64,000 bases of DNA from VXOI01 sp965197575 (GCA_965197575.1 OZ240214.1:3038001-3102000), one strand, 5' to 3'. Numbered from the stretch's first letter, positions 24,868-35,604 are shown. Notes: a model not told the origin generated them from the letters alone. Numbers and translations: made by a program.

Positions 24868-27435
24868 CTAGCTCAGCCGGAAAGTGGAGCCGTTGGCGTC
24901 TTTTTGGACTTCGATGCGCACCGGGAAAGCCTCTTTCAGATCGTCGAGGTGGGTTATCACGATCACCATCTCGAAATCGTCGCCGATTGCGCTGATCACG
25001 TCCAGGACACGCTCCCGGCCCACGGCGTCCTGGGTGCCGAACCCCTCGTCGATGAACAGGGTGGGGAGCGGCGCGCCCGTCCGATGGGCCAGCACCTTGG
25101 AGAGGGCGATCCGCAACGCGAGGTTGACCCGGAAAGCCTCGCCGCCGCTGTACATCTCGTAGGGACGCGGGCCGAGCTCGTCGCTGACGTGGACTTCCAG
25201 GGTCTCCCGCGGCTCCTGCCGGCCCGAGGCCGCCTCCCGCTGGGACTCCAGCTTGACGTGCATCCGGTTGTCGGTCATTCTCCCCAGCAGTTCGTTGGCG
25301 TAGTCTTCCAGGCGGGGCAGCGCCGTCTCGATCAGCATCGCTTGGACTCCCTGGCGTCCGAAGGCGGTCTGCAACTGCCGGTAGACCGATTGCTCCTGCT
25401 CCAGCCGGGCCAAGCGGGCCGCTTCGGCCTCGACCTCCCGCTCCAGGGTCCCTTTCCGCTCCACCTGACCCTGCAAGTACCCTTGGCGGGCAAGGGCCCG
25501 CTCTCTCTCTTGCTCGACGGCCGACTCCTGCCTTTCCGCCACGTCCAGCCGGAACTCCAGGTCGGTCAGCTCGGCCAAGGCCGTTTCTCCGGCGGCGATT
25601 TCGCCACCCAGACGGTCGATTTCCCCGGAGCGTTCCCGCGCCATCAGGACCGTTCGCTCCAGGTTCTCTTGAGCGGCCGGCAACGACTCTTCGGCCTGGC
25701 GGAGCGACTGTTGCCGCGCCTCGAACCCCGCCAGTTGTTGCGTCTGCCGGTAGTAATGCTGACGGGCCTGATCGTCGTAGTCCAACTGACGCAACAGGCC
25801 GTCGAGTTCGCGGAGCCGCGCGGACTCCTGGAGGGCGAAAGCCCCGGAACCCAGTTGGCCCTGCAAATCGTCCATCCTGGCCGCCGATTCGTCCAACTCG
25901 ACCTGGGCCGCCCGCGCATCCTCGATTCCGGCTTCCAGGTCTCTTATCCGTAACTGCCGCTTGTTCCGGGACTTGGCGAGGGCGTCCTCCCGGCGGGGCA
26001 GGTCAATCTCCAACTCCGACCGGCGTTCCTTGAGGTGGTCTAGTCGCTTGCTGGCCTGTTTGTGCTCCGAGAGCTTGGCCTGGATCTCGTTCTCGTAATC
26101 CCCGGCTAGCCGGTAGCAGCCGTCCTCGCTCAGCGGGGTGAGGCACAGCGGGCAAACTGCTCCGCCGCTGGACGGGTGTTGGAGCAGTTGGAGCTTGTTG
26201 CGCAACTCCTTGCCTTCGTCGACGCAACGGGCGATGGCGCTTTCAACTTGGCCGATCTCCGACGCCAAGCCGACCATCGTTTCACGTCCGGCGGCGATTT
26301 CCCGGCCCTGTTCCTCCAAAAGCTCAGCGCCGGACTGGACGCTAACCAGTTCGGCCTCGAGGGCGGGTCGGCCGTGGGCTTTCGGGGCCAGCAGTGTTTC
26401 GGCCCGCGCTTGTAGCCCTTGCAGGTCCGACTCCAAGCGCGCCCGCTTCACGTCGATGTCGCGGCTCAGGCCGGTCCGCTCCCGTTCCAGCAAGTCGACT
26501 TGGGCGCGGACGCTTTCCAGCGCATCGAGGCGCTGGCGGGCCTCGGCCAACTGTTCCGACCCCTGTTGGATGCTCTCCGCTTGATCGGCGAGTTCCTGGT
26601 ACTCGCGGACCTGCTTCCGGGCTGTTTCCTCGGCCGCCCGCACTCCGGCCAACTCCTTGCTTCGGGACTCCAACTGCCGGCTCAACTCCTGTTGCTGGTC
26701 GAGCCGCCGACGGAGCGAGGCTACCTGCTCAAGGAGGGCGAACTTCTCCGCCCGCTTCTGTTCCAGTTCCAGGGACAGGCTCTTCACGTCCTGCTCGACA
26801 CCGGCCAGTTCCGCGGCCGGGTCGGCCAGCAGCGCCAGCTCGTCGCGCATACGAGCCGTGTTGGCCCGGGCGGCTTCGAGGTCGGCGCGGGCGCTGTCGC
26901 CCCGCTCCTTGGCGTCGGCCTGCAAACGTTCGTAGGTCTCCAGCCCGAGGATCTTGCCCAAGACTTCCTTGCGCCCGCCGGGGGTTTTGTTGGTGAATTC
27001 GCCGGCGCGTCCCTGCACCAGGAAGGCCGAGTTCACGAAGGTGTCGTAGTCCATTCCAATGGTGCGGTTAATCTGGGCTTGGGTGTCGCCCAGAGTATTC
27101 CCGGTGATGGGCCGCGGCTCGCCCCCGTCGAGGACCATCAACTGAAGGTCGGAGTTGCGGGCCCGGCGGCGGCGGCGCACGGCCCGGTAGCACTGGCCGC
27201 GGGCGGCGAAGTCCAGCTCGACGCGGCATTCGTCGGCCCCGTAGGAGATCAGGTCGTCCAAGGTCTTGCCGCGGGCCGTCCCCCACAGCGCCCAAGTGAT
27301 CGCGTCCAGCAACGCCGACTTGCCGTGGCCGTTCGGGCCGCAGAGGCAGGCCACGCGAAGGCCCGCGAAATCGAGGGTGGGAACGCCCTCACGGTAGGAA
27401 AGGAAATTGTGTAGAGAAAGTTTGAGGGGAATCAT
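24868..27435 (-). CDS. sbcC: SbcC/Rad50-like SMC-family ATPase
   Basis: An 855-residue ABC/SMC ATPase. It has an N-terminal Walker A (GPNGHGKSALLDAI, residues 33-46), long coiled coils on each side of a zinc hook CPLC near residue 425, then the signature MYSGGEAFRVNLALRIALS (about 765) and Walker B FIDEGFGTQD (about 798). With SbcD it forms the nuclease that opens hairpins and processes double-strand ends. The length suits an SbcC with short coils. The ATG follows a 256-base gap divergent from ffh. Confidence 0.92.
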   Translation of the reverse strand: MIPLKLSLHNFLSYREGVPTLDFAGLRVACLCGPNGHGKSALLDAITWALWGTARGKTLDDLISYGADECRVELDFAARGQCYRAVRRRRRARNSDLQLMVLDGGEPRPITGNTLGDTQAQINRTIGMDYDTFVNSAFLVQGRAGEFTNKTPGGRKEVLGKILGLETYERLQADAKERGDSARADLEAARANTARMRDELALLADPAAELAGVEQDVKSLSLELEQKRAEKFALLEQVASLRRRLDQQQELSRQLESRSKELAGVRAAEETARKQVREYQELADQAESIQQGSEQLAEARQRLDALESVRAQVDLLERERTGLSRDIDVKRARLESDLQGLQARAETLLAPKAHGRPALEAELVSVQSGAELLEEQGREIAAGRETMVGLASEIGQVESAIARCVDEGKELRNKLQLLQHPSSGGAVCPLCLTPLSEDGCYRLAGDYENEIQAKLSEHKQASKRLDHLKERRSELEIDLPRREDALAKSRNKRQLRIRDLEAGIEDARAAQVELDESAARMDDLQGQLGSGAFALQESARLRELDGLLRQLDYDDQARQHYYRQTQQLAGFEARQQSLRQAEESLPAAQENLERTVLMARERSGEIDRLGGEIAAGETALAELTDLEFRLDVAERQESAVEQERERALARQGYLQGQVERKGTLEREVEAEAARLARLEQEQSVYRQLQTAFGRQGVQAMLIETALPRLEDYANELLGRMTDNRMHVKLESQREAASGRQEPRETLEVHVSDELGPRPYEMYSGGEAFRVNLALRIALSKVLAHRTGAPLPTLFIDEGFGTQDAVGRERVLDVISAIGDDFEMVIVITHLDDLKEAFPVRIEVQKDANGSTFRLS

Positions 27436-27691
27436 CCCGGTAACCCGGCGAAACTCCGGCTGCTAACCCCGCCGGGCCGCACCTCCGCCGCACCATCTAC
27501 GCCCCGGTTTGCGGGCGCGGGCTAATTCTAACACAGGGAAGCCGCCTGCTTTCTTGACCGGCCTCGCAAGAGGAACCTACAATCGTACTTGCAGAAACCA
27601 GAAGAAGTGAGACTATCCGGTGAGTCCGCAGGGGCACCGACCGTTGGGGGTAGCCCGCGATTGCCGGGATGCTTGGATGCGGGGAGTTTAG

Positions 27692-29026
<1,335 letters not shown>

Positions 29027-29032
29027 GGGCGG

Positions 29033-29950
29033 CTACACCATTCCGGTGCGCAACGCCGAGAACAGGTAGACCGTGGCGAAGGTCCGGCAGGGCGCCCAAC
29101 GGACGGCCAGTTCCTCGACCTCGGCGTCGGTCACCTCCGCGCCGTCCTTATAGAGCCGCGACACCGCCCGGCGCAGGGCCAGGTCGCCCAGGGGCAGGGC
29201 GTCGGCGTGGCCGGTGGCGCGGATGAGGGCCCACTGAGCGGTCCACCGGCCGACTCCCCGCAGCGCGGTCAACCGGCGCACCGCTTCCTCCGAGCCGAGC
29301 GAACCTATGCCTTCCAAGCCGACGGAGGGGTCCAAGGCCGCCCCGGCGATGACGTGGATGTACTCCGACTTGCGCCGGGTCAGCTTCATCGTCTGCAATA
29401 CTTCGGGCGACGACGCCCGGATGACCTCGGGCCGGGGGAAAGCGTAGTAAGTCTGCCCGCCAAACTCGCCGCTGCGGCCGAAGGACTCGATGATCAGCAT
29501 CCGCATGGTGCGGGCCACCTTGGCGGAAATCTGCTGTCCCAGCACGGCCAAGACCAGCGCCTCGAATACCGAACCGGTGTGAGGAACGTGCAGGCCGTGG
29601 GACCGCTCCACCACCGCCGCCAAGACCGGGTCCGACTCCGCCAGCGAGTAGAACGGGGCCAGGTCCTGCTCCAGCCCCAGCAGCCAACCGACCTGACCGG
29701 CGGCGCAGTCGAGGTCGGCGTTGGTCAGCTCGCGCCCCTCCACCTCCAGGGTCAGCTCCGGCGCTTCAATCGAGCCGACCGACCGCACCGAGGCCAGCGC
29801 CAACTTTCCGTCTAGGTCCAGCAGTCGGCAATACGAGCCATCTTCCAGGTTGTCGACCCCGCTCCGGCTCTGAAAATAGGTGTGGTATCCGGCGGTCAGG
29901 TCGAAATCAAAGGGCGCTTGAGGCCAAAGCGACGTTGCGAGCGTGGTCAT
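29033..29950 (-). CDS. alkA: DNA-3-methyladenine glycosylase II (AlkA-like)
   Basis: A 305-residue HhH-GPD glycosylase removing alkylated bases. It has an AlkA-like N-terminal sheet domain, VLGQQISAKVARTM, and the helix-hairpin-helix LTALRGVGRWTAQWALIRAT with downstream HADALPLGDLALRRAV holding the catalytic aspartate. The frame is open for 161 codons further upstream, but that is a shadow of thpR. The ATG at 29950 overlaps the thpR stop in an ATGA, showing coupling. It is convergent with ffh, only 6 bases from its stop. Confidence 0.88.
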   Translation of the reverse strand: MTTLATSLWPQAPFDFDLTAGYHTYFQSRSGVDNLEDGSYCRLLDLDGKLALASVRSVGSIEAPELTLEVEGRELTNADLDCAAGQVGWLLGLEQDLAPFYSLAESDPVLAAVVERSHGLHVPHTGSVFEALVLAVLGQQISAKVARTMRMLIIESFGRSGEFGGQTYYAFPRPEVIRASSPEVLQTMKLTRRKSEYIHVIAGAALDPSVGLEGIGSLGSEEAVRRLTALRGVGRWTAQWALIRATGHADALPLGDLALRRAVSRLYKDGAEVTDAEVEELAVRWAPCRTFATVYLFSALRTGMV

Positions 29951-30552
29951 GGCGGCGACATTCCGGTCAAGGGCAGGGCGCCCATAACGGTGTACTCCGC
30001 ACCCGAAGGCAGCAGATGACTGCGCATCAAGCGCACCTCGTCGACGGTCCAGGAGACGGGGGCCGGCGGCGCGGCTTCCGCCATTACGTCGGCGACTCTG
30101 TCCAACACAGCCCCGGAAACATTGCGCCGCACCCGCCCCAAGGTGATATGGGGCGAGAATGGCCGGTCTTCCGCCGCGTATCCCAAGCCGGTCACCGCCT
30201 GCTCGACCGCATCCTGCAACCCGGAAAGCGCGTTCAAGTCGCCCTCCAGACCGGCCCATAGCACCCGGGGCCGCCGCCGGTTGGGGAACACCCCCAAGTC
30301 CGCGAGCCCCAACCGGAACGGGGCCGCCTCTTCCGCGGGCGCCTGCAAACACTCCAGCATCGGCCCAGCCATTCGAGCACTGATGTTGCCCAAGAACTTC
30401 AGCGTGAGATGCAGCCCTTCCAGCCGCGCCCACTGCACACCCTCCGGCAAACTGCCGCGCAGCCTTCCCGCTGCCTCGGCCAGCGCATCCCGCGCCGCGC
30501 CGGAAACGCCGACGGCGATGAACACACGGATGCGTTCGGGGTTGTCCGCCAT
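29947..30552 (-). CDS. thpR: RNA 2',3'-cyclic phosphodiesterase
   Basis: A 201-residue 2H-phosphoesterase with the two signature HxTx motifs, HLTLKFLGN and HITLGRVRR, in the usual spacing. The start is MADNPERIRVFIAVG. ThpR enzymes open 2',3'-cyclic phosphates and can ligate tRNA halves in vitro. It forms a two-gene operon with alkA through a 4-base overlap. The upstream gap to the divergent Uma2 gene is 95 bases. Confidence 0.88.
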   Translation of the reverse strand: MADNPERIRVFIAVGVSGAARDALAEAAGRLRGSLPEGVQWARLEGLHLTLKFLGNISARMAGPMLECLQAPAEEAAPFRLGLADLGVFPNRRRPRVLWAGLEGDLNALSGLQDAVEQAVTGLGYAAEDRPFSPHITLGRVRRNVSGAVLDRVADVMAEAAPPAPVSWTVDEVRLMRSHLLPSGAEYTVMGALPLTGMSPP

Positions 30553-30647
30553 GCCAACAGGATGGGCGAGACTGGCGGTTTAGTAAAGGGCCGGGGACGA
30601 TGGATATTGTACAATAGGGTTAAATTTGCCGGTTGTAGTGCATCAAG

Positions 30648-31205
30648 ATGACGACGGCCAAGAAGAAATTGCTGACTGCCGACGACCTGCTCCGCCTGTC
30701 CGCCGAGGGAGTGCGGGGAGAGTTGATACTCGGGGAACTGTGCGAGACTATGCCAGCTGGAGGATTACACGGTCAGGTCGCCATGCTAACCGGGCGAGTT
30801 CTGATGAATTTTGTCATGCCTAGAAGGATGGGGACTGTTTTCGGCACCGACGCCGGAGTGGTGTTGCAGAACGGCCCCGACATAGTGAGGGAGCCAGACG
30901 TTGCCTATTATTCCGCCGCGAAGGTAACCCTTAACCAACCCCCTTCCGGCTACTTCCGGATCGTACCGGACCTGGTGGTCGAGATCGCCTCTCCGAGCGA
31001 TAGTAGCGCCCAGGTGCACGACAAATGCCAGATGTGGGTGAACCACGGAGTTCCCCTGGCGTGGCAGCTCGACCCATTTGGCCGTACAGTCAATGTTCAC
31101 CTTCCGGGACTCCCGGTAGAGACTCTTGCCGAGAATGAGACGTTGGACGCCGGGGAAGTAATCCCGGGTTTCACCTGCCTCGTCCGCAACCTGTTCGACG
31201 TTTAG
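30648..31205 (+). CDS. Uma2-family (DUF820) protein, copy 3
   Basis: A 185-residue Uma2 protein: MTTAKKKLLTADDLLRLSAE, GVRGELILGELCETMPAGGL, REPDVAYYSAAK, VPDLVVEIASPSDS and MWVNHGVPLAWQLDPFGRTV. The E-x-K lysine is replaced (EIASP). TACAAT about 40 bases before the ATG may be the -10 box, as in the other copies. Its end overlaps the convergent mug gene by 4 bases. It shares most residues in the first 60 positions with copy 2, so the two are recent paralogues. Confidence 0.8.
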   Translation: MTTAKKKLLTADDLLRLSAEGVRGELILGELCETMPAGGLHGQVAMLTGRVLMNFVMPRRMGTVFGTDAGVVLQNGPDIVREPDVAYYSAAKVTLNQPPSGYFRIVPDLVVEIASPSDSSAQVHDKCQMWVNHGVPLAWQLDPFGRTVNVHLPGLPVETLAENETLDAGEVIPGFTCLVRNLFDV

Positions 31206-31732
31206 TCCGACCGCAGGACCTCTCCAAGCCTCCGGTACCAGCCCGCTAGGTCGGCGACGGAGTATCTGGCGTTGGCCGGGCTGGGGTTGGGGACTACGAA
31301 CACGCGGGACTCGCCGATGTTGCGCTCCTGGAGTCCGAGGCTTGGGTTGGCTCGCACGTCTTCAGCGTAGCGCAGATAGGCTTTGTAGGCCATCAGACCA
31401 TGAAAGCAGACCACCAGCGGTTGCCAGCGGTGCAGCTTTTCCCTCAGCACGGGCGCCCATTGCCGGTAATCGGCGGCCCGCAGGCCGGAGCCTTGGGCCG
31501 TCGGCCGCTTGACCACGTCGGTGAAACCGATCCCGCGGGCCAGCAGATCGCCATCGTCGACGGGCGTCCACTCGCGTCCGGGACGCAGGCCGGAGGCGTT
31601 GAAGGCCGTCCAGAAGCGGTTGCGCGGGTTGGCGAAGTAGTGGCCCTCCCGCACCGAGTACTCCGACGGGTTCAGACCGACGAACACCAGATCCAGGCCG
31701 TCGTCCAGGTAGTCGGGCAGCGTCTTCATCAT
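31202..31732 (-). CDS. mug: Mismatch-specific uracil/thymine-DNA glycosylase
   Basis: A 176-residue Mug/TDG-family enzyme that removes uracil (and other damaged bases) opposite guanine. VFVGLNPSEYSVREGHYFAN, then PRNRFW is the family's motif 1, with N in place of the UDG aspartate, and VVPNPSPANARYS is the second motif. The start is the ATGATG that overlaps the TGA of the upstream amidohydrolase gene. Length is normal. Confidence 0.9.
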   Translation of the reverse strand: MMKTLPDYLDDGLDLVFVGLNPSEYSVREGHYFANPRNRFWTAFNASGLRPGREWTPVDDGDLLARGIGFTDVVKRPTAQGSGLRAADYRQWAPVLREKLHRWQPLVVCFHGLMAYKAYLRYAEDVRANPSLGLQERNIGESRVFVVPNPSPANARYSVADLAGWYRRLGEVLRSD

Positions 31733-32589
31733 CGAGTTTCCGGCGAACACGAAAGCCCCAGCAGCCGGGCGGCGTTCCCGCCCAGAATCGACTCCTCGTC
31801 CTCCGGGGGCAGGCGCAGGGCGGTGACTTGCGCCAAGGGCCGGGACTGCTCCATGAGGGGGAAATCGCTGGCGAACAGGATGCGGTCAGGCCCGACCAAG
31901 CTCGACACGGTGGAGTAGACTTCCGGCGCGTAGAGAAACGGCGAGGCGGCGGTGTCGAAGTAGACGTTGCCCAAAGCCGCCGCGACTTCGGGCATCAGGG
32001 CGTAGAAGGGCAGCCCGCCTCCCCAGTGGGCGCATACGATGGTGTTCTCCGGGAAGTTGGCGATTAGCCGGAAGACCTTGTCCGGCGTGGTGCGGCCCTT
32101 GCCGGGGTATTGGTGCCCCACCGGCTCCGAGGAATGGAGCAATACCGGCATTCCCAGCTCACGCGCCAGATCCATCAACGGGACCATGTCCTCCCGCCGG
32201 GTGATGTCGGCGCGCTGCGTGTCGGGATGGAGTTCGCCGATTCCCCGAAGCCCGGCGGCGGCGCACCGCTCGACCTCGGCCAGGGCTGCATCGCCCCAAG
32301 CCGGGTTAACGGAGCAGAAGCCGGTCAGCCTACCCGGATGCTCTGACACGGCCTCGATGATGCAGTCGTTGGCTTCCCGGGCCACCGCCAGGTCGGTCCA
32401 GCCCATGCCTATGACGACGGAATGGGCGATGCCGTGCCGGTCCATAGCGGCTATCAGTTCCGGGGCGGCGGCGATGCGGGCGCGGGGGCGGGACAGGATG
32501 GCGGCGAAAGTGGCGTCGCGGGCGGCCAACTCCTCACGCCGCGCGGCGAAGGAGGCAGGCAGGATGTGGGTGTGGAAGTCGATGAGCAT
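31729..32589 (-). CDS. Amidohydrolase 2 family metal-dependent hydrolase
   Basis: A 286-residue TIM-barrel hydrolase. DFHTHILP gives the first metal-binding HxH, LGMPVLLHSSEPVG and VCAHWGGGLPF the further histidines, and ILFASDFPLMEQSRP the catalytic aspartate, as in decarboxylases such as ACMS decarboxylase and related lactonases. The substrate is unknown. The ATG is the first of the frame. It is coupled by a 4-base overlap to the mug gene, an unusual pairing with no obvious metabolic link. Confidence 0.82.
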   Translation of the reverse strand: MLIDFHTHILPASFAARREELAARDATFAAILSRPRARIAAAPELIAAMDRHGIAHSVVIGMGWTDLAVAREANDCIIEAVSEHPGRLTGFCSVNPAWGDAALAEVERCAAAGLRGIGELHPDTQRADITRREDMVPLMDLARELGMPVLLHSSEPVGHQYPGKGRTTPDKVFRLIANFPENTIVCAHWGGGLPFYALMPEVAAALGNVYFDTAASPFLYAPEVYSTVSSLVGPDRILFASDFPLMEQSRPLAQVTALRLPPEDEESILGGNAARLLGLSCSPETR

Positions 32590-32684
32590 GGGGGTCTGTC
32601 CGGTATCGATTCTCGACGGATCCTAGAGGGTTTGTTGCACCTGTTCGAATGACGTCGCCCAAGCCGGGTCGTGCTGGGGACTTC

Positions 32685-32975
32685 CTACGCCACGGGCGGC
32701 CCGGCGGGGGTCTGCGTCGCCCTTTCTTGGGCGCGACGGGCTTGGGCTAGGTCGTAGTTGGCTTGGCGGCGCAGCCAGAAATCGGCGTCGCTCCAGCCGA
32801 GGCGCTCAAGAGCCAGGGCCACGGCAGGCGATATGCCACAGCGCCCGTTAAGTAACCGGGACACGGTGTTGCGGCTCACTCCCAACCGGGCGGCGAATTC
32901 GTTGACGCTCCAACCCACAGCCTCCAGATCGTCCCGGAGGCCGGTGCCGGGGTGCGTCGGATTCTTTGCGGTCAT
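32685..32975 (-). CDS. higA: HigA-type antitoxin (XRE helix-turn-helix)
   Basis: A 96-residue protein with an XRE DNA-binding domain, GWSVNEFAARLGVSRNTVSR, then LLNGRCGISPAVALALERLG, the HigA/VapA subgroup in which the helix-turn-helix is followed by a W-x-x-x-QANYDLA helix. It neutralises the RelE-like toxin encoded 15 bases upstream and should repress the operon. The toxin-first order is the normal higBA order. Confidence 0.88.
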   Translation of the reverse strand: MTAKNPTHPGTGLRDDLEAVGWSVNEFAARLGVSRNTVSRLLNGRCGISPAVALALERLGWSDADFWLRRQANYDLAQARRAQERATQTPAGPPVA

Positions 32976-32990
32976 GGTTCGTCCCTCCGT

Positions 32991-33263
32991 CTAGTGATAG
33001 TCTTCCAAGTCAATGTCTACGGCCTCCTCGCTGTGGAAGCGGAAGGTAATCCACCAGTTGCCGCTCACCCGGACGCTCCAAGTTCCCCGACGATTGCCGC
33101 TCAGTTGGTGCAAACGATGGCCGGGCCGGTCCATTTGCGCGGGCCTACGGGCAGCGGCTAGGTCATCCAAGATGCGGGAGATACCATCCATGTGGTCGGG
33201 GTTAAGACGGCTGGCGTCGTCTTGCTCCCAGAGTCTCCGCAATCCCGGGTGCCTGAATTCCAT
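32991..33263 (-). CDS. higB: HigB-type RelE-family toxin
   Basis: A 90-residue RelE-fold ribosome-dependent endoribonuclease. Key pieces are HPGLRRLWEQDDASRLNPDH, LSGNRRGTWSVRVSGNWWIT and FRFHSEEAVDIDLEDYH, typical of HigB with its W-R/N-x-x-F core and D-Y-H end. It forms higBA with the following XRE gene and appears intact, one of two intact toxin modules here. Confidence 0.88.
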   Translation of the reverse strand: MEFRHPGLRRLWEQDDASRLNPDHMDGISRILDDLAAARRPAQMDRPGHRLHQLSGNRRGTWSVRVSGNWWITFRFHSEEAVDIDLEDYH

Positions 33264-33457
33264 ACATTATTGTGCCATGTGCCGGTACATGGTGCAAGTC
33301 TGAGATCGCCGCCGTGGTACAGCGCATTCCGCACGAAGCACACCCGGTCTGCTGCGGCTCAGACCGTCCGCATACCATCCATCGGCGCCTGCCGGCCTTG
33401 GGAGCGGCGCAGACAGCCAAGTCCTACGTTATAGAGCTTTTCGCCGGAGAGCAAGTT

Positions 33458-33673
33458 ATGAACGTAGGTCTTGAAGAGGCTGAGTTCGAGAGCATATCGA
33501 ACACTTGGAAAATAACCATCGGATTCTCCAGACTGTGGGACCAAAAAAACGTCCTGAGAGCTGCTCTTGGGGAGGGACGCCCTTCTCGCTCATATAAGGT
33601 AATGCGCATTAACAACGAAAGCGGTGACGTTGAATCCCTCAAAGACCGGCTTCTACGAGAAGATACAACGTAA
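33458..33673 (+). CDS. Small protein upstream of a broken PIN gene
   Basis: At least 71 residues: MNVGLEEAEFESISNTWKIT, then IGFSRLWDQKN and RSYKVMRINNESGDVESLKD. The strand-rich pattern with a W-x-I-T-x-x-F motif resembles small proteins often found before PIN-domain genes. CCGGAGAGC precedes the ATG, but family-like sequence (SYVIELFAGEQ) starts about 15 codons earlier, so the true start may be upstream. The PIN gene begins 4 bases after its stop. No function is known. Confidence 0.45.
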   Translation: MNVGLEEAEFESISNTWKITIGFSRLWDQKNVLRAALGEGRPSRSYKVMRINNESGDVESLKDRLLREDTT

Positions 33674-33677
33674 TCTT

Positions 33678-33980
33678 ATGCCCCAGACCGGGCTATTCAT
33701 CGACACCAACCTTTTCGTGCTGCTGGTAGCGGGCAGTGAAGGGCAAGAGCGGATAGTCAAACACCGTCTCCTGGAGGGATATTCAGCAAAAGATTACGAT
33801 ATTTTGCTGGACTTGATTCGTCCGGTTGGACAGGTGTTTGTGACGCCGAATACCCTTACCGAGACTTCCAACTTACTGGCGCAACATGGAGAGCCGGAGC
33901 GTTCCCGTCTGTTACAAAGCATGGCTATGCCCGCTTTCCGGGCCGTGCCGAGGGGACTAACTTGCTTGGCCGCGCCGGAG
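33678..33980 (+). pseudogene. PIN-domain gene truncated by an IS110 element
   Basis: MPQTGLFIDTNLFVLLVAGS gives the first PIN aspartate, VGQVFVTPNTLTETSNLLAQ the middle acidic residue. Family-like sequence then runs into the left end of the IS110 element near base 33980, so the last acidic residues are missing. No matching 3' part was found beyond the IS elements. The frame continues through IS leader DNA to base 34172. A RNase-type activity is not expected. Confidence 0.65.
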
Positions 33981-33989
33981 TGTAAGCTC

Positions 33990-34176
33990 AAAGTGAGGCG
34001 TGTCGCCTGGACGAAGGCCGAGTGGACACTGGTGCATGTTGCCCGGTACAAAGCATGGTCCGGGAGCTTTACGATTGCATCATTGGTGACGCCCCCATGG
34101 GGGCGATCCTGTTCGGGAGAGCGTGAGTTGTCAGTGGTTCCCTCCGGCGGCACTCCTATGCCGTCACGGTAGGGGG
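33990..34176 (+). ncRNA. Candidate bridge RNA of IS110 copy 1
   Basis: IS110-family recombinases are known to use a structured RNA from the noncoding end to choose donor and target DNA. Here the leader keeps a stem GCCCCC-AT-GGGGGC inside the context ATTGGTGAC...GCGATCC. In copy 2 the same stem position has a different loop. Expression is inferred, not shown. Confidence 0.5.
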
Positions 34177-35604
34177 ATGATGAGTACACGCAAGAACGGC
34201 GCAAAACCCAATGGCAGGATTGGGGACAGCCGGCAGCGTTTGCCGAGGGGGCTGTCCCAAGTAAATCTGAACGCTGCGGGCATCGACGTGGGCGCCAGCA
34301 GCCATTTCATGGCGGTTTCTGAGGACTGTTCGGACCAGCCGGTGCGGGAATTCGCCGCCTACACGGCGGACTTGTATCTCCTGGCCGAATGGCTGGCCGG
34401 GTGCGGGATGGAAACCGTGGTCATGGAATCGACGGGGGTGTACTGGATACCCCTGTTTTGGGTGCTGGAAGAACGGGGATTCCAGGTGATGCTGGTGGAC
34501 CCCCGGCGCATCAAGAACGTGCCCGGTCGCAAGAGTGACGTGCTGGACTGCCAGTGGCTGCAACAGTTGCACACCTGCGGACTGCTGTCGGGAGCCTTTC
34601 GGCCCGAGGCGGAGATACGGCGCCTGCGCAGTTACCAGCGCCAGCGGGCCATACTGGTGGAGTACGCATCCCACCATATCCAACACATGCGGAAGGCGCT
34701 GACCCGGATGAACGTGAAGCTCCAGCACGTCATCAGCAACATCACTGGCCAGACCGGCATGGCGATTATTGAAGCCATCGTGTCCGGCGAAAGGGATCCA
34801 CGGAAGCTGGCCCGGTTTCGCCGCCCCGGAATGAAAGCGGACGAGGCGACGGTAGCCAAGTCGTTGCAGGGCCACTGGCGGGAGGAACACATCTTCGAGC
34901 TGACCCAAGCCCTGGAACTGTACCGGTTCTATCAGGGCAAGATTGCCGAGTGCGACCGTGAGATTGAAGCCCGGCTGTCGCGGTTTGAGGACCTTAGCCA
35001 CGGGGAGCCGCTGCCAGGCAATATCAAGAGGCGCAGCCAAGGAAACGCGCCGCGCTTCGATGTCCGGAGCCACCTGTACCGGATGACGGGGGTGGACCTG
35101 ACCACGGTCGACGGCATGGACGCTTTTACGGCGCTCAAGGTGGTCAGCGAGATTGGAACGGACATGACCAGATGGCAAAGCGCCAAGCACTTCGCGTCCT
35201 GGCTGGGGTTCAGTCCCAACAACCGCATCACTGGCGGCAAGGTGATCAGCTCGCGAACCAAAGCCAATGCCAACCGGGCAGCCACCGCCTTGCGCTTGGC
35301 AGCCAACGCGCTGCACCGCTCCGACAGCGCCTTGGGCGCCTTCCTGCGGCGGAAGAAGGCGCAACTGGGAGCGCCCAAAGCCATCACCGCCACTGCCCAC
35401 AAGCTGGCCCGCATCATCTGCTCCATGCTTCGGTGCGGGCAGACTTACGCGGATGCCGGCGCGGAGTACTGCGAAACGCAATATCGTCAAAGGGCGCTGC
35501 GCTCCGCCAAGCGGCGGGCAGCGCAACTGGGCTACCAACTGGTGCCCATGCCCGATGCCCAACCTTCGGACCTGCCCCACGGATCAGAGGCCGCGGCCGC
35601 GTGA
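34177..35604 (+). CDS. IS110-family transposase/recombinase, copy 1
   Basis: A protein of about 475 residues. The N-terminal RuvC-like DEDD domain has AAGIDVGASSHFMAV (D), ETVVMESTGVYWIPL (E) and PGRKSDVLDCQWLQQL (D..D). A helical linker follows, then the Tnp20 domain DAFTALKVVSEIGTDMTRWQ, SWLGFSPNNRITGGKVISS. Where many relatives have S in the (Q/I)-S-G-G motif, both copies here have T; the catalytic serine may be one of the VISS pair. GGGGG before ATGATG sets the start. The C-terminus is complete. Copy 2, in tandem, is clearly homologous but diverged. Confidence 0.9.
   Translation: MMSTRKNGAKPNGRIGDSRQRLPRGLSQVNLNAAGIDVGASSHFMAVSEDCSDQPVREFAAYTADLYLLAEWLAGCGMETVVMESTGVYWIPLFWVLEERGFQVMLVDPRRIKNVPGRKSDVLDCQWLQQLHTCGLLSGAFRPEAEIRRLRSYQRQRAILVEYASHHIQHMRKALTRMNVKLQHVISNITGQTGMAIIEAIVSGERDPRKLARFRRPGMKADEATVAKSLQGHWREEHIFELTQALELYRFYQGKIAECDREIEARLSRFEDLSHGEPLPGNIKRRSQGNAPRFDVRSHLYRMTGVDLTTVDGMDAFTALKVVSEIGTDMTRWQSAKHFASWLGFSPNNRITGGKVISSRTKANANRAATALRLAANALHRSDSALGAFLRRKKAQLGAPKAITATAHKLARIICSMLRCGQTYADAGAEYCETQYRQRALRSAKRRAAQLGYQLVPMPDAQPSDLPHGSEAAAA

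Larger units (their letters stand above)
33981..35604 (+). mobile_element. IS110-family element, copy 1
   Basis: It consists of a leader of about 195 bases that aligns with the leader of copy 2 (both contain a segment like GAGTGGACACTGGTGC and the stem-loop below) and one recombinase gene. IS110 elements have no terminal inverted repeats, so the left edge is placed where similarity to copy 2 begins, and the right edge is not defined. It cut the PIN gene upstream. Confidence 0.75.

Noticed and set aside
24868..24995. Frame on the plus strand across the GNAT-sbcC junction
   Set aside because: It only mirrors the two minus-strand genes, which have full motif sets.
27440..27690. 4.5S (SRP) RNA gene next to ffh
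   Set aside because: The intergenic region has no GGAAG/AGCAGCC-type core and no long hairpin, so nothing supports an SRP RNA here.
29951..30433. N-terminal extension of the AlkA-like frame
   Set aside because: The frame is open upstream, but this part is a shadow of thpR and is rich in G, R and A without pattern. The ATG overlapping the thpR stop is the natural start.
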